This document shows positions 18,713-27,513 of a stretch of 64,000 nt of DNA, piece by piece; the first letter of the stretch is position 1; each line of letters begins with the position of its first letter. Both the position numbers and the translations under genes were made by a program. Location of the stretch: contig NZ_CP061336.1 in assembly GCF_005473905.2 (NCBI RefSeq), forward strand, positions 3,712,501 through 3,776,500, read 5' to 3'. The DNA comes from Ruminiclostridium herbifermentans (GTDB taxonomy: Bacteria > Bacillota > Clostridia > Acetivibrionales > DSM-1351). The notes under the pieces were generated by a model that worked only from the letters and a program-made list of their open reading frames with translations, had not been told where the DNA came from and searched no databases.

Positions 18713-18870
18713 AATATCGACTCCTTTACAAAATAAATAACCCAAAAAGGGTAATAAAGTACATAGCCCCTTCGTGGGTCTGTTTTACATTTGTTAAAAT
18801 CATCTAATTACTGCTGAGCCTTCTTGGTCTCAATTAATAATAAAGTATCATAATCTATAAACATTGTCAA
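18713..18870 (-). promoter_or_regulatory. Promoter and structured leader of the metal-uptake/tetrapyrrole operon
   Basis: On the minus strand a consensus TTGACA (18865-18870) lies 17 bases from TACTTT (18842-18847), which has an extended TG. The 120-base leader can form GAG..CTC around 18816-18831, CCC-ACGAA-GGG near 18766-18779, and ACCC-TTTTT-GGGT near 18741-18753. A metal- or corrinoid-sensing leader is possible, but I see neither a B12 box nor a clear NiCo riboswitch core. Confidence 0.45.
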
Positions 18871-18994
18871 AAAAATTTTCTTTACTTAAACTTAGTTAAA
18901 TAAATTAGTTAAATTTAGTCAATAAATTAATCTATTCAGCTTTCAAAACATCAAGTTCTGATTTTTACTTCCTGAACATTGTTTCATATATAAC

Positions 18995-20458
18995 TTATAT
19001 GGCAAGCCATTTATCATATATATTCTCTTTGTTTTGATTTAATAAATTAGTGAATTCATTTGTCTTGCAATTATATTCATAATCTTTCTGCCATTTTGAA
19101 TAATTTATTGTTATTTGCCTGATAGCATCTATAATAAAATTCACCTCGTTATCTGTTGTAGTAGGATGAAAGGACATCCTCACCCAACCAGGTTTTGTTG
19201 ACAAATCTCCTCCGTCAATTCTCCGTGTGATTTTTTTTGATTTTTCCATGCCTATATTTAGCAGATAATGACCATATGTACCAGCACAAGAACATCCACC
19301 TCTTGTTTGAATACCAAATCTGTCGTTCAATAGCTTAACAATCAAATTATAGTGTATCTTATCTATATAAAATGAAATAATAGCCAAACGATTTTTTATA
19401 CCTTCTGCTAATATATGAACCCCCGGAATATCATATAATTTTTTAAAAACTATATCCAATATTTCTTCTTCTCGCTGGTTCATTTTTTGAATGTCCATTT
19501 TATTTTTTAGTTCTAAGCATAATGCAGCTTTTATAATTTGCAGAAAGCCTGGAGTCCCCCCATCTTCCCTTGTTTCAATATCTAATACATAACTTTTTTC
19601 ACCCCATGGATTTGTCCAGTTAACTGTTCCTCCACCAGGTATATCAGGAACTTCATTATTTAAAAGATTAGAATCTAAAATAAGAACTCCCGCTGCTCCT
19701 GGTCCACCCAAAAATTTGTGTGGTGAGAAATATATTGCATCCAGCTTTTCCAAAGGATTATCAGTATGCATGTTTATCTCAACATATGGTGCCGATGCTG
19801 CAAAATCTACAAAGCATAAGCCATTATACATATGCATTAATTTTGCCATACTATGATAGGGTGTTTGTATTCCAGTTACATTTGAACAAGCTGTAAATGC
19901 ACCAATTTTTATAGCCCTTGTAGAATATTTCTTTAGTTGGCTTTCTAAATAGTCCAGATCTACATTCCCTTCCGAATTAGGCTGAATAATTATTACATCT
20001 GAAGTGGTTTCCAGCCATGAAATATAATTAGAGTTATGTTCCATGTGAGTAACAAATACAATTGGTCTATATACTTCAGGTATATTAATTTTTCTACTAT
20101 ATTTTTCACATAGTCTTAATCCCAAAATACGCTGCAGCTTATTTACTGCCGATGTCATTCCAAAACCAGTAGGGATAATAATATCATTCTCGTCTGCATT
20201 TACATGTAATTTAATTTTTTCTTTTGCTAAATTGTATGCTGTTGTCATAGCATTGCCGGTAAAACTTGACTGTGAATGAGTATTTCCCACAAATGGACCA
20301 ATTTCATTAATAATTCTTGTCTCTATTGGTCCATACAAACGTCCGCTTGCAGTCCAATCTGCATACACAATTTTTTGTTTTCCATAGGGTGAGTCAAAAT
20401 AATGATTATATCCTATTGTATTTCTTCTGAATTCATGAAAATAATCTTCTAAAATCAT
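18995..20458 (-). CDS. Class V aminotransferase / cysteine desulfurase-like PLP enzyme
   Basis: A 487-residue fold-type I PLP enzyme. The Schiff-base lysine is in YFSPHKFLGGPGAAG, preceded by LCFVDFAASAPYVEINM, which supplies the PLP aspartate. RGGCSCAGTYGHYLL near the C-terminus resembles the cysteine loop of SufS/CsdA-like enzymes, so sulfur transfer or a lyase reaction is possible. The protein is longer than NifS/IscS (about 400). It is transcribed alone at the downstream end of the specialised-metabolite region, with AGAAGG about 8 bases before its ATG. The substrate cannot be read from sequence. Confidence 0.8.
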   Translation of the reverse strand: MILEDYFHEFRRNTIGYNHYFDSPYGKQKIVYADWTASGRLYGPIETRIINEIGPFVGNTHSQSSFTGNAMTTAYNLAKEKIKLHVNADENDIIIPTGFGMTSAVNKLQRILGLRLCEKYSRKINIPEVYRPIVFVTHMEHNSNYISWLETTSDVIIIQPNSEGNVDLDYLESQLKKYSTRAIKIGAFTACSNVTGIQTPYHSMAKLMHMYNGLCFVDFAASAPYVEINMHTDNPLEKLDAIYFSPHKFLGGPGAAGVLILDSNLLNNEVPDIPGGGTVNWTNPWGEKSYVLDIETREDGGTPGFLQIIKAALCLELKNKMDIQKMNQREEEILDIVFKKLYDIPGVHILAEGIKNRLAIISFYIDKIHYNLIVKLLNDRFGIQTRGGCSCAGTYGHYLLNIGMEKSKKITRRIDGGDLSTKPGWVRMSFHPTTTDNEVNFIIDAIRQITINYSKWQKDYEYNCKTNEFTNLLNQNKENIYDKWLAI

Positions 20459-20892
20459 ATCAATACCTTCTACTCCTATAAGATTAGTTAATTATATATC
20501 CCAAAATATTTAGAACTGGTTTCTTATTCATAAAACCTTTTAACTTTATTAAAAAATTTAACACTTTAATACCCAGTCTACTGTGCTTTGTACATATTAG
20601 CATATACCTCAGTTGTTTTCAATAATTATCCACCATTACCTTGTTATGCTATTCAAACACTATTCAAAATAATAATACTATCTAAATAATAAACTATCCC
20701 TGTGTTGTTAAATCATTATTGATGTTTTATCTTGAGACAGATATTATTATTCAGATATCAATAAAAACATTTCTACAGGATTTCTAGCATTTTACTTTAT
20801 ACGCGGCAAATTTAATTTTTAACCACAACTCTGACACCTGCATACTATTGTCAACTTTCGCTAATAGCCTTGCTATTTATCGCAAAATAAAA
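20459..20892. other. AT-rich intergenic stretch, no gene seen
   Basis: No convincing reading frame or RNA fold was found here. It holds the promoter region of the class V aminotransferase gene, though no clear -35/-10 pair stands out, and ends at the terminator of the upstream BtrH-like gene. Confidence 0.5.
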
Positions 20893-20930
20893 AGCGCCAA
20901 TCCGAAGATATTATCTTCAAATTGACGGCT
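20893..20930 (-). terminator. Rho-independent terminator of the BtrH-like gene cluster
   Basis: A long stem is formed by AGC/GCT, CAAT/ATTG and GAAGATA/TATCTTC arms around a two-base centre, followed on the minus strand by TTTTTATTTT. It lies about 55 bases past the stop at 20983 and probably ends the transcript running from the 30 kb side. Confidence 0.8.
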
Positions 20931-20982
20931 AATCTAAAATTTTAAATTTATTTTAAAATACTACTAGATTTATCTTTGACAC

Positions 20983-22098
20983 TTAAAGAATTTCACTTTG
21001 GCTAAGAATTCTTATAAATTCATTCATTAGCACTATGTCTTCTTCTTTACACTCTTTCAGTTTTACATTTATTTTTTCCCACAAATCATTATCTTTGATC
21101 ATATTTGCTTTCAATACACTTGACAGTATTATATTAAATTCATTTACTAAATTACTATATCTCTCAATTAATTGATTTAAATCATATTTATCATTATATT
21201 TATCATTTAGAAACTCCATTCTTAACAGCATAAGCTTTTTATGCTCTATAAATGAATAAAATGCTCTGCGGTCAACATGCTGACCATTTTCAATTGCACT
21301 TCGAACAAATTTCATCAATTCATTATAGCAATCTATACCAAAAACATAGTAATTACTATATCTATAGCCTTCGGCATAATTATCCAAAAGCAAATATTCT
21401 TTTAAATCGTTGATTATTTTTTTAATATTAACTTCAAATATATCTTTAGAGAAAGAGGGATCTTGCCAGTTCCTCTCCACATTTTTTGTGACACACATCA
21501 TATATATGGCTTTCTCTTTATATTTATATAACTCTGCATCTTCGTTATCATCTCGATACAAATCCAAAATTACGTTAGTACTTGTTATAATCTCATCATA
21601 TGTTACCTGATCGAGAGTATATTTGCCAGTTGTATTATCCCCCATGTAAAATATTTTTTTATCATCATCATATCCATATATGAAAATTTCATGTAGAAAA
21701 TGGGTCTTATTATAATGCATCTTATAGGCAGATATATAATACATATCAATGTCAAAAAAGAGGTATAAGTTTTTATTAATACAAGTTTTAATAAAGTCAA
21801 TAATATCTGTTTTTATTAGTTTTAAAAAATCGTATGGCATTGAACTGAATTTAATCCATGGATTTGATTTTAAATAAAAGTGAGTCCAGTCACCATATAA
21901 ATTATAAAAGAAATCAACAGTTCCTGTTCTAACTCCTTTATTACAAAGATCTTTTAATGTATACACCTGTATAAAGTTATTAAACACCCATGGTTTACAC
22001 TCTTCTCTTGCCATAAGCATTGAAAATAAAGCCCCTTTATGTGGATAGCCGTTTATTGGTGGGTAAACCACAGGTAAAATACAACTTTCATTTTTCAT
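20983..22098 (-). CDS. BtrH N-terminal-like / C39-like protein, catalytic Cys not evident
   Basis: A protein of about 371 residues related to the BtrH N-terminal (papain/C39-like) proteins of thiotemplate clusters. The start has PPINGYPHKGALFSMLM where the other two copies have the likely nucleophile Cys, so the Cys seems to be missing. The later His and Asp positions are recognisable (KTHFLHEIFIYGYDDDKK, FYMGDNTTGKY). The rest is helical with no known motif. ATG 22098 has AGGGAG 8 bases upstream; the in-frame ATG at 22116 overlaps it. It may be a non-catalytic partner of the next two genes, or a transferase using another residue. Assignment is by pattern only. Confidence 0.55.
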   Translation of the reverse strand: MKNESCILPVVYPPINGYPHKGALFSMLMAREECKPWVFNNFIQVYTLKDLCNKGVRTGTVDFFYNLYGDWTHFYLKSNPWIKFSSMPYDFLKLIKTDIIDFIKTCINKNLYLFFDIDMYYISAYKMHYNKTHFLHEIFIYGYDDDKKIFYMGDNTTGKYTLDQVTYDEIITSTNVILDLYRDDNEDAELYKYKEKAIYMMCVTKNVERNWQDPSFSKDIFEVNIKKIINDLKEYLLLDNYAEGYRYSNYYVFGIDCYNELMKFVRSAIENGQHVDRRAFYSFIEHKKLMLLRMEFLNDKYNDKYDLNQLIERYSNLVNEFNIILSSVLKANMIKDNDLWEKINVKLKECKEEDIVLMNEFIRILSQSEIL

Positions 22099-22324
22099 AT
22101 GCAAAACTCCCTTCATATCGTCTCTTTTCTAGTCATTCATATATGTACGTAATTTAATATACTATTCTGCAGTGATGGACTGTCAGGGAAGGTCATGTTG
22201 CCCCCCTTTAAATGAATAATTAATAAACTTTTAAATTAATGACTCAAATATTTAATTCAAAAATTTCTAGCAGTATTAATATCATTCATAATATTATCTG
22301 TTAAATAGCATTCATATTTTATGC

Positions 22325-23884
22325 TTACACCTCGTCAGTAAGTGTCAATGCAAATATATGAACATTTCTTCTTCGGGGTAAAGTCAGCTTTGCAACACGG
22401 CCAGATTTAATAGGATATCGTTTTGCAAAAAGCCTTGCATTAAAATTTTGATAATTTGTCTTACCGTTTTTTCTCTCAGCAGCTGCTCCAATCCAATATA
22501 TTTCTTCTTCATAAATAGCTGATTGATAAAAATCAGTAAAATCTGCTGTAATACTTTGCTTTGTTCCATCTGAGAACTCAATCTCTATCTCTTCCCTATA
22601 ATTTCCAAATTCAGCGCATCCCAATATACTAATATATCTGGCATTAATATTGGGAATCCAAATTATCTGGCTTTCACAGCTGATATTGTCCATTTTTCCA
22701 GCAGAATATCGGTATATAAAACTATATCCACCTTTCTTCCATTCCTCATTTATCACAACATCCTGCATTATGTAATGCGTTCCCTGACCGGTGATATCAG
22801 CAGTAGAATTGTCATTCAGGGTTTCTTCAAATGCCTGATTATTATAATACTTTGTCAAATCTACATAATAGTTTATCTGATTTTTCTTTATTTCATTGAC
22901 ATATAAACTCTTAATCAAATTAATAAGCTTTTCATCACTGTCTAAAACCATACTGCATAAGGTGTCCTGTTTCTCCTTGGTAATTTTTGTGCCTGTAATG
23001 CTGGCTTTATACAATATATTAAGTACGTTTTTTCTAATTTCTTCTATGCTTTTTTCAGCATTTTTTGTCAAATCAGTATCAAGATTTCTTTGTTTGCAAT
23101 GTTCATATAAAAGGTGGAATATTGGCCTTATACAACCGCAAAACCGGCGCCTTGTATTTTCTATGTATATGGCAAATTCTTTAATTCGTTCATTGTAGGA
23201 ATTAATGATATTTATCAAGTCATTCTTATAGTCCTGAAAAAGCGACAATGAAATATTGATTACATCATTTGTATCAATATTGATTTCATCAATCTTTCGC
23301 ATAGAATATATATTGTTGGCAAATATCTGGTTTCCCTTAATAAATTGCTTGTTTGATTCATCATATATATCTTTTAACATATCAAAGGTTACTTGTAGTG
23401 GGAAAAATACATCTGAATTTTCATAAGCATTAACTGTATCTCTCAATAAGGATGCTTCTTTTATACCAAATGTCCTATTATTTTCTCCGTACTCATTTAC
23501 AATAATGGCATGATTCAGAGTAAATGTGCTGTCTTTATAGTATTTGTTGTAGAAAAGCGAGTTGTATTTTACCACTAGAATAACAGGCCACCCTCCAAGT
23601 ATCTCCTCTGAAATTCTGTTCACAGTTTCTTCAGGAGTGTATCCAGAACAATCTATACTCTGCAATTCTAGCCCCATATAACTCAATATTCTGTTTGCAT
23701 TACCTTTGAGACCTAAATCTCTCCGTTCTTCAGTATTATTCAAAATAGCATGTAAATAGCAAAAATAAAAATAATTATTATAGTTGAAGTGCCCTGCGCT
23801 AGCAGCAATAGGTCCGTATACACAGCTAATATGCTGAGCACCAAAGCCATTTTTATACATATCAATGTCCAGTGATTTTCTCAT
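22325..23884 (-). CDS. BtrH/C39-like acyltransferase-type protein with C-terminal beta-rich domain
   Basis: A 519-residue protein. The first 170 residues look like a BtrH-type cysteine-peptidase fold: a Cys near the start (QHISCVYGPIAASAG), GGWPVILVVKYNSLFY, then TFTLNHAIIVNEYG with the likely His. A helical middle follows. The last 150 residues or so are beta-rich (WIPNINARYISILGC, IEIEFSDGTKQSI, VHIFALTLTDEV), like a small jelly-roll binding domain. In butirosin synthesis BtrH moves an acyl group from a carrier protein to an amine; similar papain-like proteins make amide bonds in clostridial thiotemplate pathways. Carrier proteins and a ligase about 10 kb upstream fit that. The substrate is unknown. 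Confidence 0.6.
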   Translation of the reverse strand: MRKSLDIDMYKNGFGAQHISCVYGPIAASAGHFNYNNYFYFCYLHAILNNTEERRDLGLKGNANRILSYMGLELQSIDCSGYTPEETVNRISEEILGGWPVILVVKYNSLFYNKYYKDSTFTLNHAIIVNEYGENNRTFGIKEASLLRDTVNAYENSDVFFPLQVTFDMLKDIYDESNKQFIKGNQIFANNIYSMRKIDEINIDTNDVINISLSLFQDYKNDLINIINSYNERIKEFAIYIENTRRRFCGCIRPIFHLLYEHCKQRNLDTDLTKNAEKSIEEIRKNVLNILYKASITGTKITKEKQDTLCSMVLDSDEKLINLIKSLYVNEIKKNQINYYVDLTKYYNNQAFEETLNDNSTADITGQGTHYIMQDVVINEEWKKGGYSFIYRYSAGKMDNISCESQIIWIPNINARYISILGCAEFGNYREEIEIEFSDGTKQSITADFTDFYQSAIYEEEIYWIGAAAERKNGKTNYQNFNARLFAKRYPIKSGRVAKLTLPRRRNVHIFALTLTDEV

Positions 23885-23959
23885 TTTATACCTCCAATTT
23901 TGATTTTGGTGCTTTTCTAAGCAGCCATATACATCGAAGATAGTAGAACATAACCAAAC

Positions 23960-24979
23960 TTACATTATCTTAATTTTCTCAAGATACTGTAAGTAGCTAC
24001 CAAATGTCTTATCCTGTATCTGTATCGTATTATTTGCCATTTCGCATATAGCAGGTATCATTCTTTTTCTCTTGGTCAAGCCAGCCTTAGTTGCATTAAG
24101 GGCAACCTTTTCCCATTCACGTCTTAAAATTTGAAGTTCTTCCAAAATGGTATCATAGCCTTCTATTTGGAAATCCTCATTATTACGGATGAAGCTTATC
24201 ATATTATCAATAATTACTATTGCACTCCGAACTTTAATATTGAAATTTATATCTATACATGCCTTTGCAAATGAATCTTCATCAAGGTTTTCCAATTTAT
24301 ACAAATCAAAAGCATACTTTTTAAACGCAAGATTTCCGAAAAACTTATTTTCAGTTGTAACCCCTTCCAAAAAAGTTCTCAAATTATTAATAGTAATATC
24401 AAGAACCATCTTCTTATTTATAAGTTTTGATGCTTTATCAGTATCAAACCACACAAATCCAAAAATACTTTTTCTAATGTCTTCAATTGAAGCAGGACCT
24501 TGGTATTCTTTCATCCTTCCAGAGGAATCTTTGAAATATGAGTCTGCAACATACACCATGCCTTCTTCAGAGTCTATACCATACATAAGAATACAATGTC
24601 CTCTGTTTTCATCGCTTATCTCCCTAAAGGCATCACTGTAATTTAAGTTCTCAGTTCCTACAAACAGGATGACAACATGGTTATCAAGTACCGCATTGCA
24701 AGCCTTTTGAAAAAGTTCATCCTTATCCTGCAGCTTGTAACACATATTTACTTTAAAGAGGTTTTCTTTTGCTATATTTTCTATAACATTATCAAGACCA
24801 CTGTATCCTACATAATTCAAGTCTGATTGGTATTCCACATTAAATCCGTTGCACAGCATAAATATATCGACACATGATAAGTCATATTTTTGATACCTTA
24901 ATGTGTCTTCTATCGCTGAAAACAAACAAAACACACCATCTTTTGCGCGCGTTTCCAAACCAGGTATTATATGTTTCAT
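23960..24979 (-). CDS. BtrH N-terminal domain-like protein
   Basis: A 339-residue protein with the clearest BtrH-like pattern of the three copies. GVFCLFSAIEDTLRYQKY holds a probable nucleophile Cys. NAVLDNHVVILFVGTENL, then ENRGHCILMYGID with the His, and VYVADSYFKDSSG with the Asp, complete a papain-like triad. The C-terminal 150 residues are helical. AAGGGGG lies about 6 bases before the ATG. It is the first of three related genes in a row, which suggests duplication and divergence within one pathway, perhaps handling different acyl or aminoacyl donors. Confidence 0.65.
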   Translation of the reverse strand: MKHIIPGLETRAKDGVFCLFSAIEDTLRYQKYDLSCVDIFMLCNGFNVEYQSDLNYVGYSGLDNVIENIAKENLFKVNMCYKLQDKDELFQKACNAVLDNHVVILFVGTENLNYSDAFREISDENRGHCILMYGIDSEEGMVYVADSYFKDSSGRMKEYQGPASIEDIRKSIFGFVWFDTDKASKLINKKMVLDITINNLRTFLEGVTTENKFFGNLAFKKYAFDLYKLENLDEDSFAKACIDINFNIKVRSAIVIIDNMISFIRNNEDFQIEGYDTILEELQILRREWEKVALNATKAGLTKRKRMIPAICEMANNTIQIQDKTFGSYLQYLEKIKIM

Positions 24980-25162
24980 AATAACCCCCTTATTGCTAAA
25001 AAATTATAAATATCAAAATCCAAACATTTGAAACTTAAATTGAAATTTAAGTCGAAACTTAAAATAAAATTCTTGAAAGTACGTATTGGCCTAGAAAGCA
25101 AAGGTGTCAGTCATATTAAAATTTATGATTTTTTGCATTAACAAATAAAGCATTTCTCTTCT

Positions 25163-25936
25163 TTATAATGGTTTAAAAATATTTGAGTTAGAGAAATACT
25201 CAATAATAGTTTCATAAAAATCATATGGGTTTTCTTCTATCATATTATGTCCACTGTCTTTGATATATTTTATAACTATGCCCTTGTCTTGCAGATACTC
25301 TTGAGACCGCCTTTTCCCAAGGTTTCGCTCACCGTAGATATACATTTTTTCAGTATCAAGCTTGATATACCGCTCAAGGATATTATCGGTTTTACATGCT
25401 TCAACTAAATTTCTTGAAGACTCATACATAACATAAGCATTTGTCATGCAAAGACTCTCATAAAATGGGAGTTCTCGGTAATTATTTTTTAAGAATTTGA
25501 AGCCACCCCGTCTAAATGCTTCTCCCCCCACATTATAAATAGAGGCTGACAGCTTGCAGTCGTCCAAGGTAAGGTTTCCTTCACAGTTAATAAATGATTT
25601 TACTTTCATGTTTTCGCATATATACTGGGCTATAACCCCTCCCATTGAATGAGCAATTATATGAGTGCTATTTATACCCAAGTATTCAATTAACTGAAGA
25701 CATGCTACGGCTTGGGATTTAAGAGAATAATCAAATTCCATCGGTTTGTCTGAGTTACCATATCCAACAAGGTCTATAAACAAACACTTAAAATTCTTTG
25801 TAAAGAAATCATATTTTGTTATATTGCTATAAACCTTGCTGGATGAACCTAAGCCGTGGATAAGTATCATACATTCTCCACCATTTCCAGTAACTTCGTA
25901 AAAAATATTTATGTCATTATATTTAAAGAAACTCAT
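25163..25936 (-). CDS. Alpha/beta hydrolase
   Basis: A 257-residue alpha/beta-hydrolase. The oxyanion-hole motif LIHGLGSSSKVY, the nucleophile elbow AHSMGGV, and a C-terminal KDSGHNMIEENP with the catalytic His are all visible. It is soluble, with no signal peptide. Its start lies one base after the stop of the YrdC gene, so they are co-transcribed. In this setting it could be a thioesterase or product-release enzyme, but esterase and lyase roles are equally possible. Confidence 0.85.
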   Translation of the reverse strand: MSFFKYNDINIFYEVTGNGGECMILIHGLGSSSKVYSNITKYDFFTKNFKCLFIDLVGYGNSDKPMEFDYSLKSQAVACLQLIEYLGINSTHIIAHSMGGVIAQYICENMKVKSFINCEGNLTLDDCKLSASIYNVGGEAFRRGGFKFLKNNYRELPFYESLCMTNAYVMYESSRNLVEACKTDNILERYIKLDTEKMYIYGERNLGKRRSQEYLQDKGIVIKYIKDSGHNMIEENPYDFYETIIEYFSNSNIFKPL

Positions 25937-25937
25937 A

Positions 25938-26582
25938 TTATACCTTCCTTAAGGCTGGTATCCCTTTTGCTTCCAAAACCTTGTTTATTTCAACCAGCGG
26001 GAACATTGGTGACTCTCTCATAATACTGATGTCGTCATTCCTTATATCTAACTGCGTTGTACCTTTATTGCCTCGTTCCTCTCCACTGTCAATAAATAGT
26101 TCAACTTCATCTTTAAAAAACTCTATGGCCTGTTCAAGAGTGGTAGCTTCAGGAAGTCCTGCCTTGTTTGCAGATGAAATTGCAAGCACAGTACCGCTTT
26201 CCTCATAAACTCCTTTAGTCTCGTTATTCTGCCAAAAAACACATATAGCATCGCTATTTGGAACTGCATCTGTAAAAATATCACCTTTTTTATGCATGAG
26301 GAAACTAACTTTACCTGGGAGTAATGCATCGATAATATTTTTATAGTACTCATTTTTTATATGACAATATTTATCTATATCCTTTTTATCTATAATTAAT
26401 GATAATGGCTTATCTTGAGGGCTCTGACGGATCTCTCTAAGTCTCTCAACAGCTTCTTTGTTGAAAGCATCACACACTACTGCATAAACTGCATCTGTAG
26501 GAACAACAATAACCTTTCCCATTTTTATAGCCTCACCGGCTAATTTATATGTTTCTGCACATGGTTTTAAAACTTTATACAC
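25938..26582 (-). CDS. YrdC/Sua5 domain protein
   Basis: A 214-residue YrdC-fold protein, the family that makes threonylcarbamoyl-AMP for tRNA t6A or carbamoyl intermediates. VVPTDAVYAVVCDA, REIRQSPQDKPLSLII and LAISSANKAG are recognisable. Several are divergent from canonical forms (PTETVYGLG, S-x-N-x-S-G), and there is no C-terminal Sua5 domain. It sits inside the metabolite region, overlapping the small membrane protein gene by eight bases, with the alpha/beta hydrolase just downstream. It may be a housekeeping copy or a recruited carbamoyl-transfer enzyme. Confidence 0.82.
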   Translation of the reverse strand: MYKVLKPCAETYKLAGEAIKMGKVIVVPTDAVYAVVCDAFNKEAVERLREIRQSPQDKPLSLIIDKKDIDKYCHIKNEYYKNIIDALLPGKVSFLMHKKGDIFTDAVPNSDAICVFWQNNETKGVYEESGTVLAISSANKAGLPEATTLEQAIEFFKDEVELFIDSGEERGNKGTTQLDIRNDDISIMRESPMFPLVEINKVLEAKGIPALRKV

Positions 26583-26766
26583 TACGACTCCCCCTTACTG
26601 TAAAATTTGTATCTTTTTTATTGCATCTAAATGAAAACGAATTTTTATAAGAAGTTTTTCTACTGCTAAATTTCCATAAAATCAGCGGTATATAAACGAG
26701 GCAAAAGATACTTCCACCGACCAAAAAAGCAAAGTGGTGTTCAACACTTATAGAAGCACCGGACAT
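26575..26766 (-). CDS. Small single-helix membrane protein, unrecognised
   Basis: A 63-residue frame from ATG 26766, with GAGG six bases upstream, overlapping the YrdC gene start by eight bases. It has one hydrophobic segment (HHFAFLVGGSIFCLVYIPLIL) followed by a basic, Ser/Lys-rich tail. I do not recognise it. The good ribosome site and the coupled overlap argue for a real gene; the lack of a known family argues for caution. Confidence 0.4.
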   Translation of the reverse strand: MSGASISVEHHFAFLVGGSIFCLVYIPLILWKFSSRKTSYKNSFSFRCNKKDTNFTVRGSRSV

Positions 26767-26807
26767 TTTTTGCCTCGTTATATTCAACCTTTACCACCGA
26801 CAAATAC

Positions 26808-27506
26808 TTAATTAATAAACTGTTCCTGACTTTTAAAGTTCTCTCCGTATTTTAACTTTAAATATTGGTCCAGTATTTTAATCACATTAAGCTCATCGTT
26901 TTTTACAATAACAACATTTGTCTGACCAATAATGCTACTTTTTTGCAAAAGCTTGATATATTCACCTCGCAGCTTCTTTAGGTAATACAAATTCTTGTTT
27001 TTCAGAAGCTTGCTGCATTTTATGTACTTATTTGTATGAAATAAAGCCTTACCTCTCGTAAGTATTCTTTCATAACACAATTCACAATTTGTATCATAAA
27101 AGAATAGTATATCTGGCTTTCTTACAAGGGAACAAAGGTACTTGCTAGGAACAACCTTTGCACCGTTAACAATATCACGGGTTAATGCCGTGTATACATA
27201 CCTGTCTGCTATAACTATATTCCCTTTGTTAAGAGCAGGTAATATCCTTGTAAAATAGTCAATGAAAAAACTAATCCACTGCAATATACTGTATATAGTT
27301 GATGTCAGTACTTTATAATTGCAGAGTACTTTAATAAAGCTTCTGATTTTTTCATTTGAATTCCACTCAACTATCTGCACATTGTTTTGCTTGCTTAGGT
27401 GATTGTATATCTTTGTAATACTTTCACTTTTTCCTGAACCGCTAATTCCTTCAAAGGCTATTAAAACACCTTTTTGAGTATTGGTTTTATATATATACTT
27501 ATTCAT
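26808..27506 (-). CDS. Thymidylate kinase-like P-loop kinase
   Basis: A protein of about 232 residues with the dTMP-kinase pattern: FEGISGSGKSES (P-loop), IVIADRYVYTALTRD (DR-Y/F motif binding the base and phosphate), PDILFFYDTNCELCYERILTRGK (lid/substrate segment). The lid is unlike housekeeping Tmk, so it may phosphorylate another nucleotide or small molecule. ATG 27506 lies 7 bases after the fumarase beta stop and is likely coupled; an in-frame TTG at 27554 would overlap that gene and lacks a ribosome site. Confidence 0.75.
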   Translation of the reverse strand: MNKYIYKTNTQKGVLIAFEGISGSGKSESITKIYNHLSKQNNVQIVEWNSNEKIRSFIKVLCNYKVLTSTIYSILQWISFFIDYFTRILPALNKGNIVIADRYVYTALTRDIVNGAKVVPSKYLCSLVRKPDILFFYDTNCELCYERILTRGKALFHTNKYIKCSKLLKNKNLYYLKKLRGEYIKLLQKSSIIGQTNVVIVKNDELNVIKILDQYLKLKYGENFKSQEQFIN

Positions 27507-27513
27507 AGCGGAA

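Noticed and set aside
18713-18842. Cobalamin riboswitch in the nikMN leader
   Set aside because: No B12-box-like GCC-ACTG core or the surrounding conserved elements could be found on the minus strand.
24189-24641. 150-codon plus-strand frame opposite a BtrH-like gene
   Set aside because: Antisense of a gene with clear motifs and ribosome site; composition is Ser/Ile/Leu-rich as expected from complementing AT-rich coding DNA.
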